Assembly (NCBI RefSeq): GCF_017743975.1
Contig: NZ_JAGHRC010000003.1
Span: forward strand, 1 to 64,000
Length of the DNA stretch: 64,000 nt
From: Ruegeria sp. R14_0
GTDB lineage: Bacteria; Pseudomonadota; Alphaproteobacteria; Rhodobacterales; Rhodobacteraceae
Direction of reading: 5' to 3'
The notes beneath the pieces were generated by a model. It made no database searches. It was given only the letters and a program-made list of their open reading frames with translations, and was not told where the DNA came from. Below, one piece after another: positions 32,355-40,654 of this stretch. A program made the translations under genes and the position numbers. Position 1 is the first letter of the stretch. Each line of letters begins with the position of its first letter.

Positions 32355-33060
32355 GACGCAGCCCTTCCCGCTCGGCCTGAAGGGTGAGCGCACTGACCAT
32401 CGCGTTCACTGCTATGGCAATACCGATCAGGATCGCGCCAAGTGCAAGGGCCAACGCCAGATTGCCCTTGGATGTCTCAAGCGCGATGGTGGTCGTCATG
32501 ACCCGCGTCACGTGGTTGATGTTGCCACCCACGATGATCACAGCCCCCACCTCGGCGATCGCGCGGCCAAACCCGGCCAGCAGAGCCGTAACCAACGCCA
32601 ACCGCGCGTCCCATAGCAGCACCGGTACCGAGGCCAGCCGGGACACGCCCAGCGACCGGAGCTGTTCCGAATACTCTTCGGCCAGAATCTCGACCACTTG
32701 TCGCGTCAACGCGGCCACAATCGGCGTCACCAACACCACCTGTGCAATGATCATCGCGGTCGGAGTATACAGCAGCTCCAACACTCCCAACGGCCCAGAG
32801 CGCGACAGCATCAGATAAACAAGCAGGCCAACGACAACCGGTGGAAAACCCATCAACGCATTCATCAGGATGATCAGAACCCGCCGTCCCGGAAAGCGTG
32901 CAACGGCTAGCGCCGCACCGACGGGCATACCTATCAGGGCGGAAATCAGCACGGCAAAGACAGAAACTTTGAGGGACAGCAGCACAATCGCCCAAAGCTC
33001 TGCATCCCCGTTGAGGATCAGGCCAATGGCTGTATTGAATTCTGATGCAAATCCCTGCAT
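32347..33060 (-). CDS. tupB: Tungstate ABC transporter permease
   Basis: A 237-residue inner-membrane permease with about five helices. The EAA-type loop for contact with the ATPase lies around EQLRSLGVSRLASVPVLLWDARLALVTALLAGFGRAIAEVGA. First gene of the tup unit, 155 bases downstream of the pyrimidine transport operon. The order permease, ATPase, binding protein differs from the common tupABC order. It takes tungstate, needed for the formate dehydrogenase cofactor, into the cell. Confidence 0.88.
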   Translation of the reverse strand: MQGFASEFNTAIGLILNGDAELWAIVLLSLKVSVFAVLISALIGMPVGAALAVARFPGRRVLIILMNALMGFPPVVVGLLVYLMLSRSGPLGVLELLYTPTAMIIAQVVLVTPIVAALTRQVVEILAEEYSEQLRSLGVSRLASVPVLLWDARLALVTALLAGFGRAIAEVGAVIIVGGNINHVTRVMTTTIALETSKGNLALALALGAILIGIAIAVNAMVSALTLQAEREGLRHA

Positions 33061-33080
33061 TTTATCCCGTATCTTCGGAT

Positions 33081-33092
33081 TTTCGTACGAAA
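33081..33092. promoter_or_regulatory. Palindrome in the tup promoter region
   Basis: The 12-base perfect palindrome tttcgtacgaaa lies 21-32 bases upstream of the tupB start codon. It is a candidate site for the neighbouring HTH-PBP regulator or for a general oxyanion regulator. It shares TCGTA/TACGA half-sites with the palindrome at 21502-21517, although the half-site spacing differs. Confidence 0.4.
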
Positions 33093-33154
33093 TGCGCCGT
33101 TATTCCCAAGAATTCTAAGGGTTTTTGATCTCAAGTACAGACACATTTCCGACA

Positions 33155-33190
33155 AAAGAAACAGGAAACGCGGCCCCGATTGGGACCGCG
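33155..33190 (-). terminator. Intrinsic terminator of the pyrimidine transport operon
   Basis: On the minus strand a 9-bp stem (33182-33190 with 33169-33177, one G-U pair, 4-base loop) is followed by a T-rich stretch. It lies 25 bases after the stop of the binding-protein gene and separates that operon from tup. Confidence 0.75.
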
Positions 33191-33214
33191 CTGTTTTGGT
33201 CAAGTTGCAGGCAA

Positions 33215-34210
33215 TCAGTTCAGCGCTGCATCCGTGATCTGGTGGGTCCAAGCCCCATCAGGCTGCTTGGTGATCACAGGATCGGATCCGCCCGCCAACA
33301 GTGTCGCCACGGTGCGTTCGAAATCGGCGGGGTCCAGCGCGCCGTTCGAACCAGCGGTCAGCTTTGCAATCTCGCCCATCATGCGCTTTTGATGCTCTTC
33401 GGTCTGGGCACCGGTCGCGTCATTCTCAAGCACGATCTCTGCTGCTTCGTCGGGATTCTCCTCGGCGTATTTCCACCCTTTCATCGAAGCACGGACAAAG
33501 CGTTCCATCTTGTCGGTGAAGGCCGCATCGCTCAGGTTCTCTTCCAGAACATACAGACCGTCTTCCAGCGTTGCGACGCCTTGGTCCTCGTATTTGAAAG
33601 TCACCAGCTCATCCGGGTTAACGCCCGCGTCGATAACCTGCCAGTACTCGTTGTAGGTCATCGTGCTGATGCAATCCGCCTGACGCTGCAGCAACGGATC
33701 GACGTTGAAGCCCTGTTTCAGCACCTCAACACCGCTTTCGCCTTTGCCGCCCGTATCGATGCCAAGCTGGCTCATCCAGCTCATGAACGGGAATTCATTG
33801 CCAAAGAACCAGACACCCAGTGTGCGGTTCTTAAGGTCCTCGGGCGAGGATATCCCGGCATCCTTCCAGCAGGTCAGCATCATGCCCGAGCTTTTGAACG
33901 GCTGCGCGATGTTCACCAGCGGCAGCCCCTTTTCGCGCGCGGCCAATGCGGCTGGCATCCATTCGACCGTCACATCGGCACCGCCCCCGGCGATCACCTG
34001 TGTCGGCGCAATATCGGGACCACCCGGAAGGATCGTGACGTCCAGCCCCTCTTCTTCGTAGAACCCCTTGTCCTTGGCGACATAGTAGCCCGCGAATTGT
34101 GCCTGCGTGACCCACTTGAGTTGCAATGTCACCTCATCCGCCGCCAAGGCCGAACTGGCGGCCAGACTAAAGGCGGCTATCGCCCCGCTGAGTAGCTTAT
34201 TCATCTTCAT
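33215..34210 (-). CDS. NMT1/THI5-like ABC transporter substrate-binding protein
   Basis: A 331-residue protein with a signal peptide (about 1-23) and an NMT1/THI5-type fold; LQLKWVTQAQFAGYYVAKDKGFYEEEG near the start is typical. The family binds pyrimidines, thiamine precursors, sulfonates or similar ligands. Together with two permeases, an ATPase, dihydropyrimidinase and carbamoylase in one operon, uptake of uracil, thymine or a hydantoin-like compound is likely. A short cccc/gggg hairpin lies in the gap between the upstream permease and this gene (34232-34244). Confidence 0.85.
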   Translation of the reverse strand: MKMNKLLSGAIAAFSLAASSALAADEVTLQLKWVTQAQFAGYYVAKDKGFYEEEGLDVTILPGGPDIAPTQVIAGGGADVTVEWMPAALAAREKGLPLVNIAQPFKSSGMMLTCWKDAGISSPEDLKNRTLGVWFFGNEFPFMSWMSQLGIDTGGKGESGVEVLKQGFNVDPLLQRQADCISTMTYNEYWQVIDAGVNPDELVTFKYEDQGVATLEDGLYVLEENLSDAAFTDKMERFVRASMKGWKYAEENPDEAAEIVLENDATGAQTEEHQKRMMGEIAKLTAGSNGALDPADFERTVATLLAGGSDPVITKQPDGAWTHQITDAALN

Positions 34211-34262
34211 ATCTCCTAGTTGCTGTTGTTGCCCCTTTTCGGGGTCTGTTGAATTCTTTTTG

Positions 34263-35108
34263 TTATCCGCGTTGTGACGGGTGCCAGAACGTTACCGCTT
34301 TTTCGAGCATAGCTACCAAAGCATAGAACAACGTACCCGCCATGGCAGCCACCGCGATTTCGGCCCAGACCAGATCGATGGACAGGCTGCCGACCCCGGT
34401 CGAAATGCGAAAGCCCATGCCGCGTGTAGGTGAGCCAAAATACTCGGCAACAATTGCACCAATCAGAGCCAGAGTTGTTGCAATCTTCAAACCATTGAAA
34501 ATGAACGGCATCGCCGCAGGCAAGCGCAGCTTGATAAGTGTCTGCATATAACTGGCCGCATAGGTCCGCATCAGGTCGCGCTGCATTGCATCCGCTTCGC
34601 GCAACCCTTGCACAGTGTTCACCAGGATCGGAAAGAACACCATCACAACGACCACGGCAGCTTTGGATTGCCAGTCAAACCCGAACCAGCTGACCAAGAT
34701 GGGCGCGATCCCAACGATCGGCAGAGCCGCCACAAAGTTACCGATAGGCAGCAAGCCACGGGTCAGGAACAGCGACCGATCGATCAGGATGGCCGTCAGA
34801 AAAGCCGCCGAACTGCCAATGGCAAACCCCGTCAGGGCCCCTTTGAAAACAGTTTGCTTAAAGTCCTGCCACAGAATGTCCGTCGAATTCGCAAAGGTCT
34901 GCGCAACCATGGATGGGGGCGGCAGGATGACGGGCGATACATTGAACCCTCGCACCAACCCTTCCCACAGGATCAGGAGTGTGACGCCGAACAGGACCGG
35001 GACAAAGACGCGTATACCTCTCGAGTCATGGTAGATCGATCTGGCAAGCCAGACGTTCAGTGCCCAGGCTCCAGCCCAAAAGATGAGTGCAAAGATCAGC
35101 CAGCTCAT
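34263..35108 (-). CDS. ABC transporter permease
   Basis: A 281-residue BPD-type permease with about seven helices. The inner loop AMQRDLMRTYAASYMQTLIKLRLPAAMPFIFNGLK carries the EAA-type ATPase contact. It overlaps the preceding permease gene by 4 bases (ATGA). One half of a heteromeric channel for the nucleobase-type importer. It belongs to the operon that starts with the carbamoylase and dihydropyrimidinase genes. Confidence 0.85.
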   Translation of the reverse strand: MSWLIFALIFWAGAWALNVWLARSIYHDSRGIRVFVPVLFGVTLLILWEGLVRGFNVSPVILPPPSMVAQTFANSTDILWQDFKQTVFKGALTGFAIGSSAAFLTAILIDRSLFLTRGLLPIGNFVAALPIVGIAPILVSWFGFDWQSKAAVVVVMVFFPILVNTVQGLREADAMQRDLMRTYAASYMQTLIKLRLPAAMPFIFNGLKIATTLALIGAIVAEYFGSPTRGMGFRISTGVGSLSIDLVWAEIAVAAMAGTLFYALVAMLEKAVTFWHPSQRG

Positions 35109-36037
35109 GTGCCCATCCCCATTCTTTTAAGGGTTAGGCGTTGGACGATATCCAGCAGCGTCACCAGAACGCCCGCAAGGATGGCCGCGGCAAACAGGGC
35201 CGCCCAGATTGCCAAAGGTGTTCCGAACTGATCCCCGATCAGAATTCGCGCACCCAGACCCGAGATTGCGCCCGTTGGAAGCTCACCTACAATGGTCCCG
35301 ACCAAGGCCGCCGCGATGCCCACCTTCAACGACGTAAACAGATACGGCACCGAAGACGGCAGGCGGAGTTTCAGAAACGCTTGCAGCCCGGTCGCGTTGT
35401 AAGTCTTGAGCAGATCCAGCTGCGAAACCGCAGGTGATCGCAGGCCTTTGACCATTCCGACCAGAACCGGGAAGTAACACAGATAGGCCGAGATGATCGC
35501 CTTGGGCACCCCGCGCCCCTCGATCCCCAATTGCGAACTCAGCACGATGATCATGGGCGCAAGCGCAACAATCGGCACCGTCTGGCTGATGATCGCCCAT
35601 GGCATCAGGCTCATATCGACAACGCGGGAATAGACGATCGCCACCGCCCCCAGAATGCCGACCGCGGTCCCGAGGACAAATCCCCACAGAGTGGATTGCA
35701 GCGTGATCCACCCGTGATAAATCAACGACCGCTTTGACATCGGACGGCCTTTTATCACCATTTCCCCGGTGGTTTTCCAAAGCTCCTCACCTACTTGGAC
35801 AGGCGTCGGCAAGCGTGGGCGGTCCAGATCATAGCCCCGGATGATATGTCCCGAGTTCTGCGCCATCAGTATCCAAACTGAAACCTGCTGGCGATCACGC
35901 GACGCCTCGGGGGTAACGGCCTCTCCGGCTCGTTCGGCCTGATCCAGAGACGTACGGATATTCATCGGACCAACCGCCACATACCACAGCACAACGATGG
36001 CCAGCAGCACGGTCAGAACGGCAAAGAACTGTTTCAT
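35105..36037 (-). CDS. ABC transporter permease
   Basis: A 310-residue permease of the same family with an N-terminal helix, a periplasmic loop of about 80 residues, and six further helices. Its contact loop is SQLDLLKTYNATGLQAFLKLRLPSSVPYLFTSLK. It overlaps the 51-residue small gene by 4 bases upstream and the second permease by 4 bases downstream. Together the two permeases form the membrane channel. Substrate inferred as pyrimidine or hydantoin. Confidence 0.85.
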   Translation of the reverse strand: MKQFFAVLTVLLAIVVLWYVAVGPMNIRTSLDQAERAGEAVTPEASRDRQQVSVWILMAQNSGHIIRGYDLDRPRLPTPVQVGEELWKTTGEMVIKGRPMSKRSLIYHGWITLQSTLWGFVLGTAVGILGAVAIVYSRVVDMSLMPWAIISQTVPIVALAPMIIVLSSQLGIEGRGVPKAIISAYLCYFPVLVGMVKGLRSPAVSQLDLLKTYNATGLQAFLKLRLPSSVPYLFTSLKVGIAAALVGTIVGELPTGAISGLGARILIGDQFGTPLAIWAALFAAAILAGVLVTLLDIVQRLTLKRMGMGT

Positions 36038-36189
36038 GCCGGCCGCTCCGCCCGATAGCCACAGGCCGAAACCTCGACTAGATTCTGCCGACCAAAGAGG
36101 TTGCCTTTGCGCTGGTTCACCTTGATGCAGGCTTCAGACGCATTGAGTGCTGTGCGGCAGAATCGGTTCCTTGACACCTCAATCATCAT
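36034..36189 (-). CDS. Small 51-residue protein coupled to the ABC transporter genes
   Basis: Not recognised. The start (two adjacent ATG codons, 36189 and 36186) lies within the last codons of the ABC ATPase gene, and the stop overlaps the permease start by 4 bases (ATGA). This double coupling makes translation likely. The peptide is soluble and basic with three cysteines (11, 21, 43) and the stretch ACIKVNQRKGNLFGR. It has no signal or membrane helix. A metal-binding or regulatory role for the transporter is possible but not shown. Confidence 0.6.
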   Translation of the reverse strand: MMIEVSRNRFCRTALNASEACIKVNQRKGNLFGRQNLVEVSACGYRAERPA

Positions 36190-36976
36190 AAGAGTGCCCT
36201 GCCCGCAGTCCGTCACGCACGCGATGCGCGACCTCAATGAATTCCGGGGTATCGCGTATGTCCAATGGCCTCTCTTTCGGCAGTGGACTGTCGATCACAT
36301 CCGTGATCCGACCCGGTCGCGGGCTCATCACCACGATCTTGGTGCTCAGATATACCGCCTCGGGAATCGAGTGCGTCACGAAACCAATGGTCTTTTCCGT
36401 CCGGGCCCAGAGCGCCAGAAGCTGTTCATTCAGGTGGTCGCGAACGATCTCATCCAAAGCACCAAACGGTTCGTCCATCAGCAGAATATCGGCGTCAAAG
36501 GCCAGCGCTCGCGCAATGCTGGCCCGTTGCTGCATGCCACCGGACAGTTGCCAGGGGTATTTTCCACCAAACCCATCAAGATCAACAAGTTCCAGGACCT
36601 TGTTCACCCGCTCGTCCTGTTCGGCAGCAGAATATCCCATGATTTCAAGTGGCAGTTTTATGTTCTTTGAAATAGTCCGCCACGGATACAACCCCGCCGC
36701 CTGAAAAACATATCCATACGCCCGTTTGCGCCGCGCCTCATCCGGGGTCATGCCATTGACGGTTAATGTCCCACCAGTCGGCGTTTCCAACGCTGCTATG
36801 CACCGCAAAAAGGTGGTCTTGCCGCAACCCGAGGGCCCGATAAAGCTGACAAAATCACCCTTGTTGATGGTCAGACTTACGTCCTTCAATGCGTGGATCG
36901 GGCCGTCATTGGTTTGGAAGGTCAGATCCAGCTGCCTTGCCTCGATGACGGGCTGGGTAGTGCTTTCAGTATTCAT
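36179..36976 (-). CDS. ABC transporter ATP-binding protein
   Basis: A 265-residue ABC ATPase of the nitrate/taurine/sulfonate/pyrimidine type. Walker A GPSGCGKTTFLRC near residue 50, signature LSGGMQQRASIARAL, and Walker B ILLMDEPFGALD are intact. It energises the NMT1-type importer. The start at 36976 is chosen since the N-terminus begins there with sequence leading to the first strand; the upstream extension to 37066 overlaps dihydropyrimidinase. It follows dihydropyrimidinase by 55 bases. Confidence 0.88.
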   Translation of the reverse strand: MNTESTTQPVIEARQLDLTFQTNDGPIHALKDVSLTINKGDFVSFIGPSGCGKTTFLRCIAALETPTGGTLTVNGMTPDEARRKRAYGYVFQAAGLYPWRTISKNIKLPLEIMGYSAAEQDERVNKVLELVDLDGFGGKYPWQLSGGMQQRASIARALAFDADILLMDEPFGALDEIVRDHLNEQLLALWARTEKTIGFVTHSIPEAVYLSTKIVVMSPRPGRITDVIDSPLPKERPLDIRDTPEFIEVAHRVRDGLRAGHSYDD

Positions 36977-37031
36977 TCCATAGCCTTGAAAAGATTTGGC
37001 TTTGGGCCGCAGCGTATGCGGCCCGCATTCT

Positions 37032-38486
37032 TCATACGCCCGTCGCCGGAATACCCGACCGCTCAATTGGCCGCGGTGCAGTCAGCTCTTTCCAAGTGCT
37101 CAGCGCCTTGTTCACGTGACCATTGGGCTCACGCGCAACAAAGTCACCATGGCCCTCTTGCGTACGAATCTCGCCATCATGAACCGCCACCTGGCCACGG
37201 GTCAGAGTAAACCGCGGCAGACCCTTGACCTCTTTGCCTTCGAATACGTTGTAATCGATCGAGGATTGTTGGGTGTCGGCACTGATAGTCTTGGTCTTTT
37301 CCGGGTCCCAAACCACAATATCCGCATCTGCGCCCACAAGGATTGCGCCCTTTTTCGGATAGCAATTCATGATCTTAGCGATATTTGTTGAAGTCACCGC
37401 AACGAATTCATTCATCGTCAAACGCCCGGTGTTCACCCCATAAGTCCACAGCATCGGCATCCGGTCTTCAAGCCCGCCGGTGCCGTTCGGAATCTTGGTG
37501 AAATCACCGACGCCATAGCGCTTCTGTTCTGTTGTAAACGCACAATGGTCCGTCGCAACAACGCTCAGCGTGCCCGAGTGCAACCCATTCCACAGGCTAT
37601 CCTGATGCTGCTTATTCCGGAACGGGGGACTCATAACCCGCCGCGCGGCGTGGTCCCAGTCCTGATGGAAATACTCGCTTTCATCCAGTGTCAGGTGCTG
37701 GATCAAAGGCTCGCCCCAGACGCGCTTGCCCTGCATCTTGGCCCGGCGGATCGCTTCATGCGCATCCTCGCAGGACGTATGGACCACATACAACGGAACC
37801 CCTGCCATATCTGCGATCATAATGGCCCGGTTGGTCGCCTCGCCCTCAACCTGCGGCGGGCGGGAATAGGCGTGTGCTTCGGGTCCGGTATTGCCTTCGG
37901 CCAACAGTTTGGCGCTCAGTTCGGCCACCACATCACCATTCTCAGCGTGCACCATGGCAATCCCGCCCAGTTCAGCGAGGCGCTTGAACGAGGCAAACAA
38001 TTCGTCATCGTTCACCATCAACGCGCCCTTATAGGCCATGAAGTGCTTAAATGTATTGATTCCGCGTGTTTCGATAACGGTCTTGATGTCATCGAACACC
38101 TGCTCGCCCCACCAGGTCACCGCCATATGGAAAGAATAGTCGCAGTTCGCACGGGTCGACTTGTTGTCCCACCGCTTCAGCGCGTCCAGCAAGCTTTCAC
38201 CTGGGTTGGGTAATGCAAAGTCGACCACCATCGTGGTGCCACCGGCAAGTGCCGCCCGCGTCCCACTTTCGAAATCATCGCTGGAATACGTCCCCATAAA
38301 GGGCATTTCGAGATGGGTATGCGGATCAATCCCACCCGGCATGACATAGCAGCCGGTCGCGTCCAGCTCTTTGTCCCCCTTCAGGTCCAGGCCGATCTCG
38401 GTGATCACACCGTCCTCGACCATGACGTCCGCCTTATAGGAAAGATCCGCAGTTACAACGGTCCCATTCTTGATAACAGTGCTCAT
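37032..38486 (-). CDS. hydA: Dihydropyrimidinase
   Basis: The 484-residue enzyme opens the ring of dihydrouracil or dihydrothymine to N-carbamoyl-beta-amino acids. It is an amidohydrolase with a binuclear zinc centre; DPHTHLEMPF near residue 55 provides two ligands and the carbamylated lysine lies in HFMAYKGAL near 145-153. Further metal histidines occur in VHTSCEDAH. The second step of the reductive pyrimidine route, after PreTA. Some family members are hydantoinases; the neighbouring preTA and rutR genes favour dihydropyrimidinase. Confidence 0.92.
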   Translation of the reverse strand: MSTVIKNGTVVTADLSYKADVMVEDGVITEIGLDLKGDKELDATGCYVMPGGIDPHTHLEMPFMGTYSSDDFESGTRAALAGGTTMVVDFALPNPGESLLDALKRWDNKSTRANCDYSFHMAVTWWGEQVFDDIKTVIETRGINTFKHFMAYKGALMVNDDELFASFKRLAELGGIAMVHAENGDVVAELSAKLLAEGNTGPEAHAYSRPPQVEGEATNRAIMIADMAGVPLYVVHTSCEDAHEAIRRAKMQGKRVWGEPLIQHLTLDESEYFHQDWDHAARRVMSPPFRNKQHQDSLWNGLHSGTLSVVATDHCAFTTEQKRYGVGDFTKIPNGTGGLEDRMPMLWTYGVNTGRLTMNEFVAVTSTNIAKIMNCYPKKGAILVGADADIVVWDPEKTKTISADTQQSSIDYNVFEGKEVKGLPRFTLTRGQVAVHDGEIRTQEGHGDFVAREPNGHVNKALSTWKELTAPRPIERSGIPATGV

Positions 38487-38518
38487 TTTAATCTCCCTGA
38501 CGCGGTCTGCGCCGCTTG

Positions 38519-38580
38519 CTTCATCTGGCTAAAAACATCCCGGGGGAGCCGCCCGTAGGGCGGCGGGGGCAGAGCCCCCT
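38519..38580. repeat. Second copy of the REP-like element
   Basis: The 62 bases match the inverted left part of the element at 3217-3277 at about 54 of 61 positions, starting with cttcatctggct and including the inner hairpins (gccgccc..gggcggc; gggggc..gccccc). It lies between the carbamoylase and dihydropyrimidinase genes, and the stop codon of the carbamoylase overlaps its end. It may act as a partial terminator or RNA-stabilising element inside the operon. Confidence 0.85.
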
Positions 38581-39829
38581 ATTCTACGATTTCCGCTGTC
38601 TCAACGACCGCGTGAAACAGAACATCAGCACCCGCCGCAGCCCATTCCTTGCTGATCTCTTCAGCCTCATTATGGCTCAGACCATCTACACAGGGACACA
38701 TCACCATCGCCGTCGGTGCGACGCGGTTGATCCAGCAGGCATCATGCCCTGCGCCCGAGATGATGTCGGTATGCGAATACCCCATTCGTTCAGCCGCATC
38801 GCGAACCGCGGCGACGCAACCTTCGTCGAATTTCACAGGATCAAATCCACCGACTTTCTCAAATTCGATCTGCAGGCCCATATTATCAACGATGTCTTCA
38901 GCCGCGACACGCAGACGGTTCTCCATGTCCTTGATAACCTGCAACTCGGGCGAGCGGAAATCGACCGTGAACACGGCCTTTCCGGGGATCACATTTCGGG
39001 AATTCGGGAACACTTCGATATGCCCGGCAGCCCCCACAGCATGGGGCGCGTGAGACCACGCAATCTCATCCACTTTTTCCAATATCCGCGCCATGGCCAG
39101 ACCGGCATTCTTGCGCATCGGCATCGGGGTGGATCCGGTATGGGCATCCTTGCCAGTCACGGTGATTTGCGTCCAGCTCAGACCCTGCCCATGGGTCACG
39201 ACACCGATATCTTTTCCTTCGGCCTCCAAAATCGGGCCCTGTTCGATATGCAGTTCAAAGAAAGCACGCATCTTTCGGGCGCCAACCTCTTCTTCACCGC
39301 GCCAACCTATGCGCTTCAACTCATCGCCGAACTTCTTGCCTTCGGCGTCTTCGCGATCATAAGCCCAGTCCTGCGTGTGCATCCCCGCAAAAACGCCCGA
39401 AGATAGCATCGCAGGCGCATAGCGCGTGCCCTCTTCGTTGGTCCAGTTGGTCGCCACAATCGGATGCTTGGTCTTAATCCCCAGATCATTGAGCGTTCGG
39501 ATGATTTCCAATCCACCAAGCACGCCGAGAACACCATCGTATTTACCGCCTGTCGGCTGCGTATCCAGATGAGAACCGACATAGACCGGCAACGCGTCGG
39601 GGTCCGTTCCCTCACGACGGGCAAACATATTGCCCATCTGGTCCAACCCCATGCTGCACCCGGCATCCTCGCACCATTTCTGAAACAGGGCACGTCCTTC
39701 GGCGTCTTCATCCGTCAGCGTCTGGCGGTTGTTGCCCCCCGCAACGCCCGGGCCGATCTTGGCCATCTCCATCAGGCTGTCCCAAAGTCTGTCGCCATTA
39801 ATCCTGAGGTTTTGCGCCGGAGCTGCCAT
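38579..39829 (-). CDS. Zn-dependent N-carbamoyl-beta-alanine amidase type hydrolase
   Basis: A 416-residue M20/M28-like amidohydrolase of the hydantoinase/carbamoylase family. It has GSHLDTQPTGGKYDGVLGVLGGLEI near residue 84 and NEEGTRYAPAMLSSG near 130, which hold the metal and catalytic residues. With dihydropyrimidinase downstream, the expected reaction is N-carbamoyl-beta-alanine (or 2-methyl form) to beta-alanine, CO2 and ammonia; allantoate amidohydrolases are close relatives. The start at 39829 is preceded by AGGGAAA. First gene of the operon, 49 bases from the RutR palindrome. Confidence 0.88.
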   Translation of the reverse strand: MAAPAQNLRINGDRLWDSLMEMAKIGPGVAGGNNRQTLTDEDAEGRALFQKWCEDAGCSMGLDQMGNMFARREGTDPDALPVYVGSHLDTQPTGGKYDGVLGVLGGLEIIRTLNDLGIKTKHPIVATNWTNEEGTRYAPAMLSSGVFAGMHTQDWAYDREDAEGKKFGDELKRIGWRGEEEVGARKMRAFFELHIEQGPILEAEGKDIGVVTHGQGLSWTQITVTGKDAHTGSTPMPMRKNAGLAMARILEKVDEIAWSHAPHAVGAAGHIEVFPNSRNVIPGKAVFTVDFRSPELQVIKDMENRLRVAAEDIVDNMGLQIEFEKVGGFDPVKFDEGCVAAVRDAAERMGYSHTDIISGAGHDACWINRVAPTAMVMCPCVDGLSHNEAEEISKEWAAAGADVLFHAVVETAEIVE

Positions 39830-39877
39830 CTTGTTTTCCCTGTTGCTTGCGATTTGGCTCGCTTTTTGATGTCTTGA

Positions 39878-39895
39878 TTTGACCATCTGGTCAAA
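39878..39895. promoter_or_regulatory. RutR operator, perfect consensus
   Basis: The 18 bases tttgaccatctggtcaaa contain TTGACCA-NN-TGGTCAA, the consensus known for RutR. The site lies between the divergent carbamoylase and rutR genes, 49 bases from the former and 106 from the latter. Both half-sites contain a TTGACC hexamer that could serve as the -35 element in either direction. The expected mechanism is repression relieved by uracil or thymine. Confidence 0.85.
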
Positions 39896-40000
39896 CTCAC
39901 GCTATCACGGGTTCGACATCAGTCAAGAAATTGCATGGTGCCGCTGCAAAATTCGGCATAGTTGGCACTCGCTTGGCCGAAAAAGAGACAACCGGAAAAC

Positions 40001-40609
40001 ATGCCCAAAGACCGCGCACCGACCCGAATTCAGAAAAAGAACCGCGCCGCGATTCTCGAGGCCGCGTTAAACGTATTTTCCGCGCATGGTTTCCGTGGGG
40101 CGACGGTCGATCAAATCGCGACTGAAGCCGGTCTGAGCAAACCGAACCTTCTGTACTACTTCCCTTCGAAAGAGGCGATCCACACCGCACTGTTGTCAGG
40201 CCTGTTGGAAACATGGCTGGCGCCGCTGCACGATCTGGATGCAGACGGCGATCCGATGGAGGAAATCCTGTCATACATCCGGCGCAAACTGCAGATGAGC
40301 CGGGATTTACCGCGCGAAAGCCGTCTGTTTGCGAACGAATTGGTTCAGGGCGCTCCGCGCATTCACCAGTCATTGTCGGACGACCTCAAAACACTTGTGG
40401 ATGAGAAAACGGCCATTCTGACCGCATGGATGGATCAGGGCAAAATCGCGCGCCTGCATCCGCACCACCTGATCTTTTCAATCTGGGCACTGACCCAGCA
40501 TTACGCGGATTTTGACGTTCAGGTCCGTGCGATTCTGGGCGATGAAGACCCGTTCGAAGGGGCCGAGCCGTTTATCGACACGCTCTATCGAAAGCTACTC
40601 GCACCATAG
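40001..40609 (+). CDS. rutR: TetR family pyrimidine regulator RutR
   Basis: A 202-residue TetR-type regulator. The N-terminal HTH (about residues 12-58, ending in LSKPNLLYYFPSKEA) and the C-terminal ligand domain both agree with E. coli RutR as remembered, including WLAPL, SRDLPRESRLF and HLIFSIWALTQHYADF. RutR releases DNA on binding uracil or thymine. The ATG at 40001 is preferred over an in-frame ATG at 39962 and lies after GAAAAC. It is divergent from the pyrimidine operon with a perfect operator between them, and it convergently faces preA. Confidence 0.92.
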   Translation: MPKDRAPTRIQKKNRAAILEAALNVFSAHGFRGATVDQIATEAGLSKPNLLYYFPSKEAIHTALLSGLLETWLAPLHDLDADGDPMEEILSYIRRKLQMSRDLPRESRLFANELVQGAPRIHQSLSDDLKTLVDEKTAILTAWMDQGKIARLHPHHLIFSIWALTQHYADFDVQVRAILGDEDPFEGAEPFIDTLYRKLLAP

Positions 40610-40643
40610 AGAAAGGGGCCGTGTTGCGGCCCCTTTTCTTTTT
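40610..40643. terminator. Bidirectional intrinsic terminator between rutR and preA
   Basis: A 10-bp stem (40612-40621 with 40627-40636, 5-base loop) is followed by tctttttg on the plus strand and preceded by A residues, so it can also work for the minus strand. It lies between the convergent rutR and preA genes. Confidence 0.8.
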
Positions 40644-40654
40644 GCTTCGCAGTG

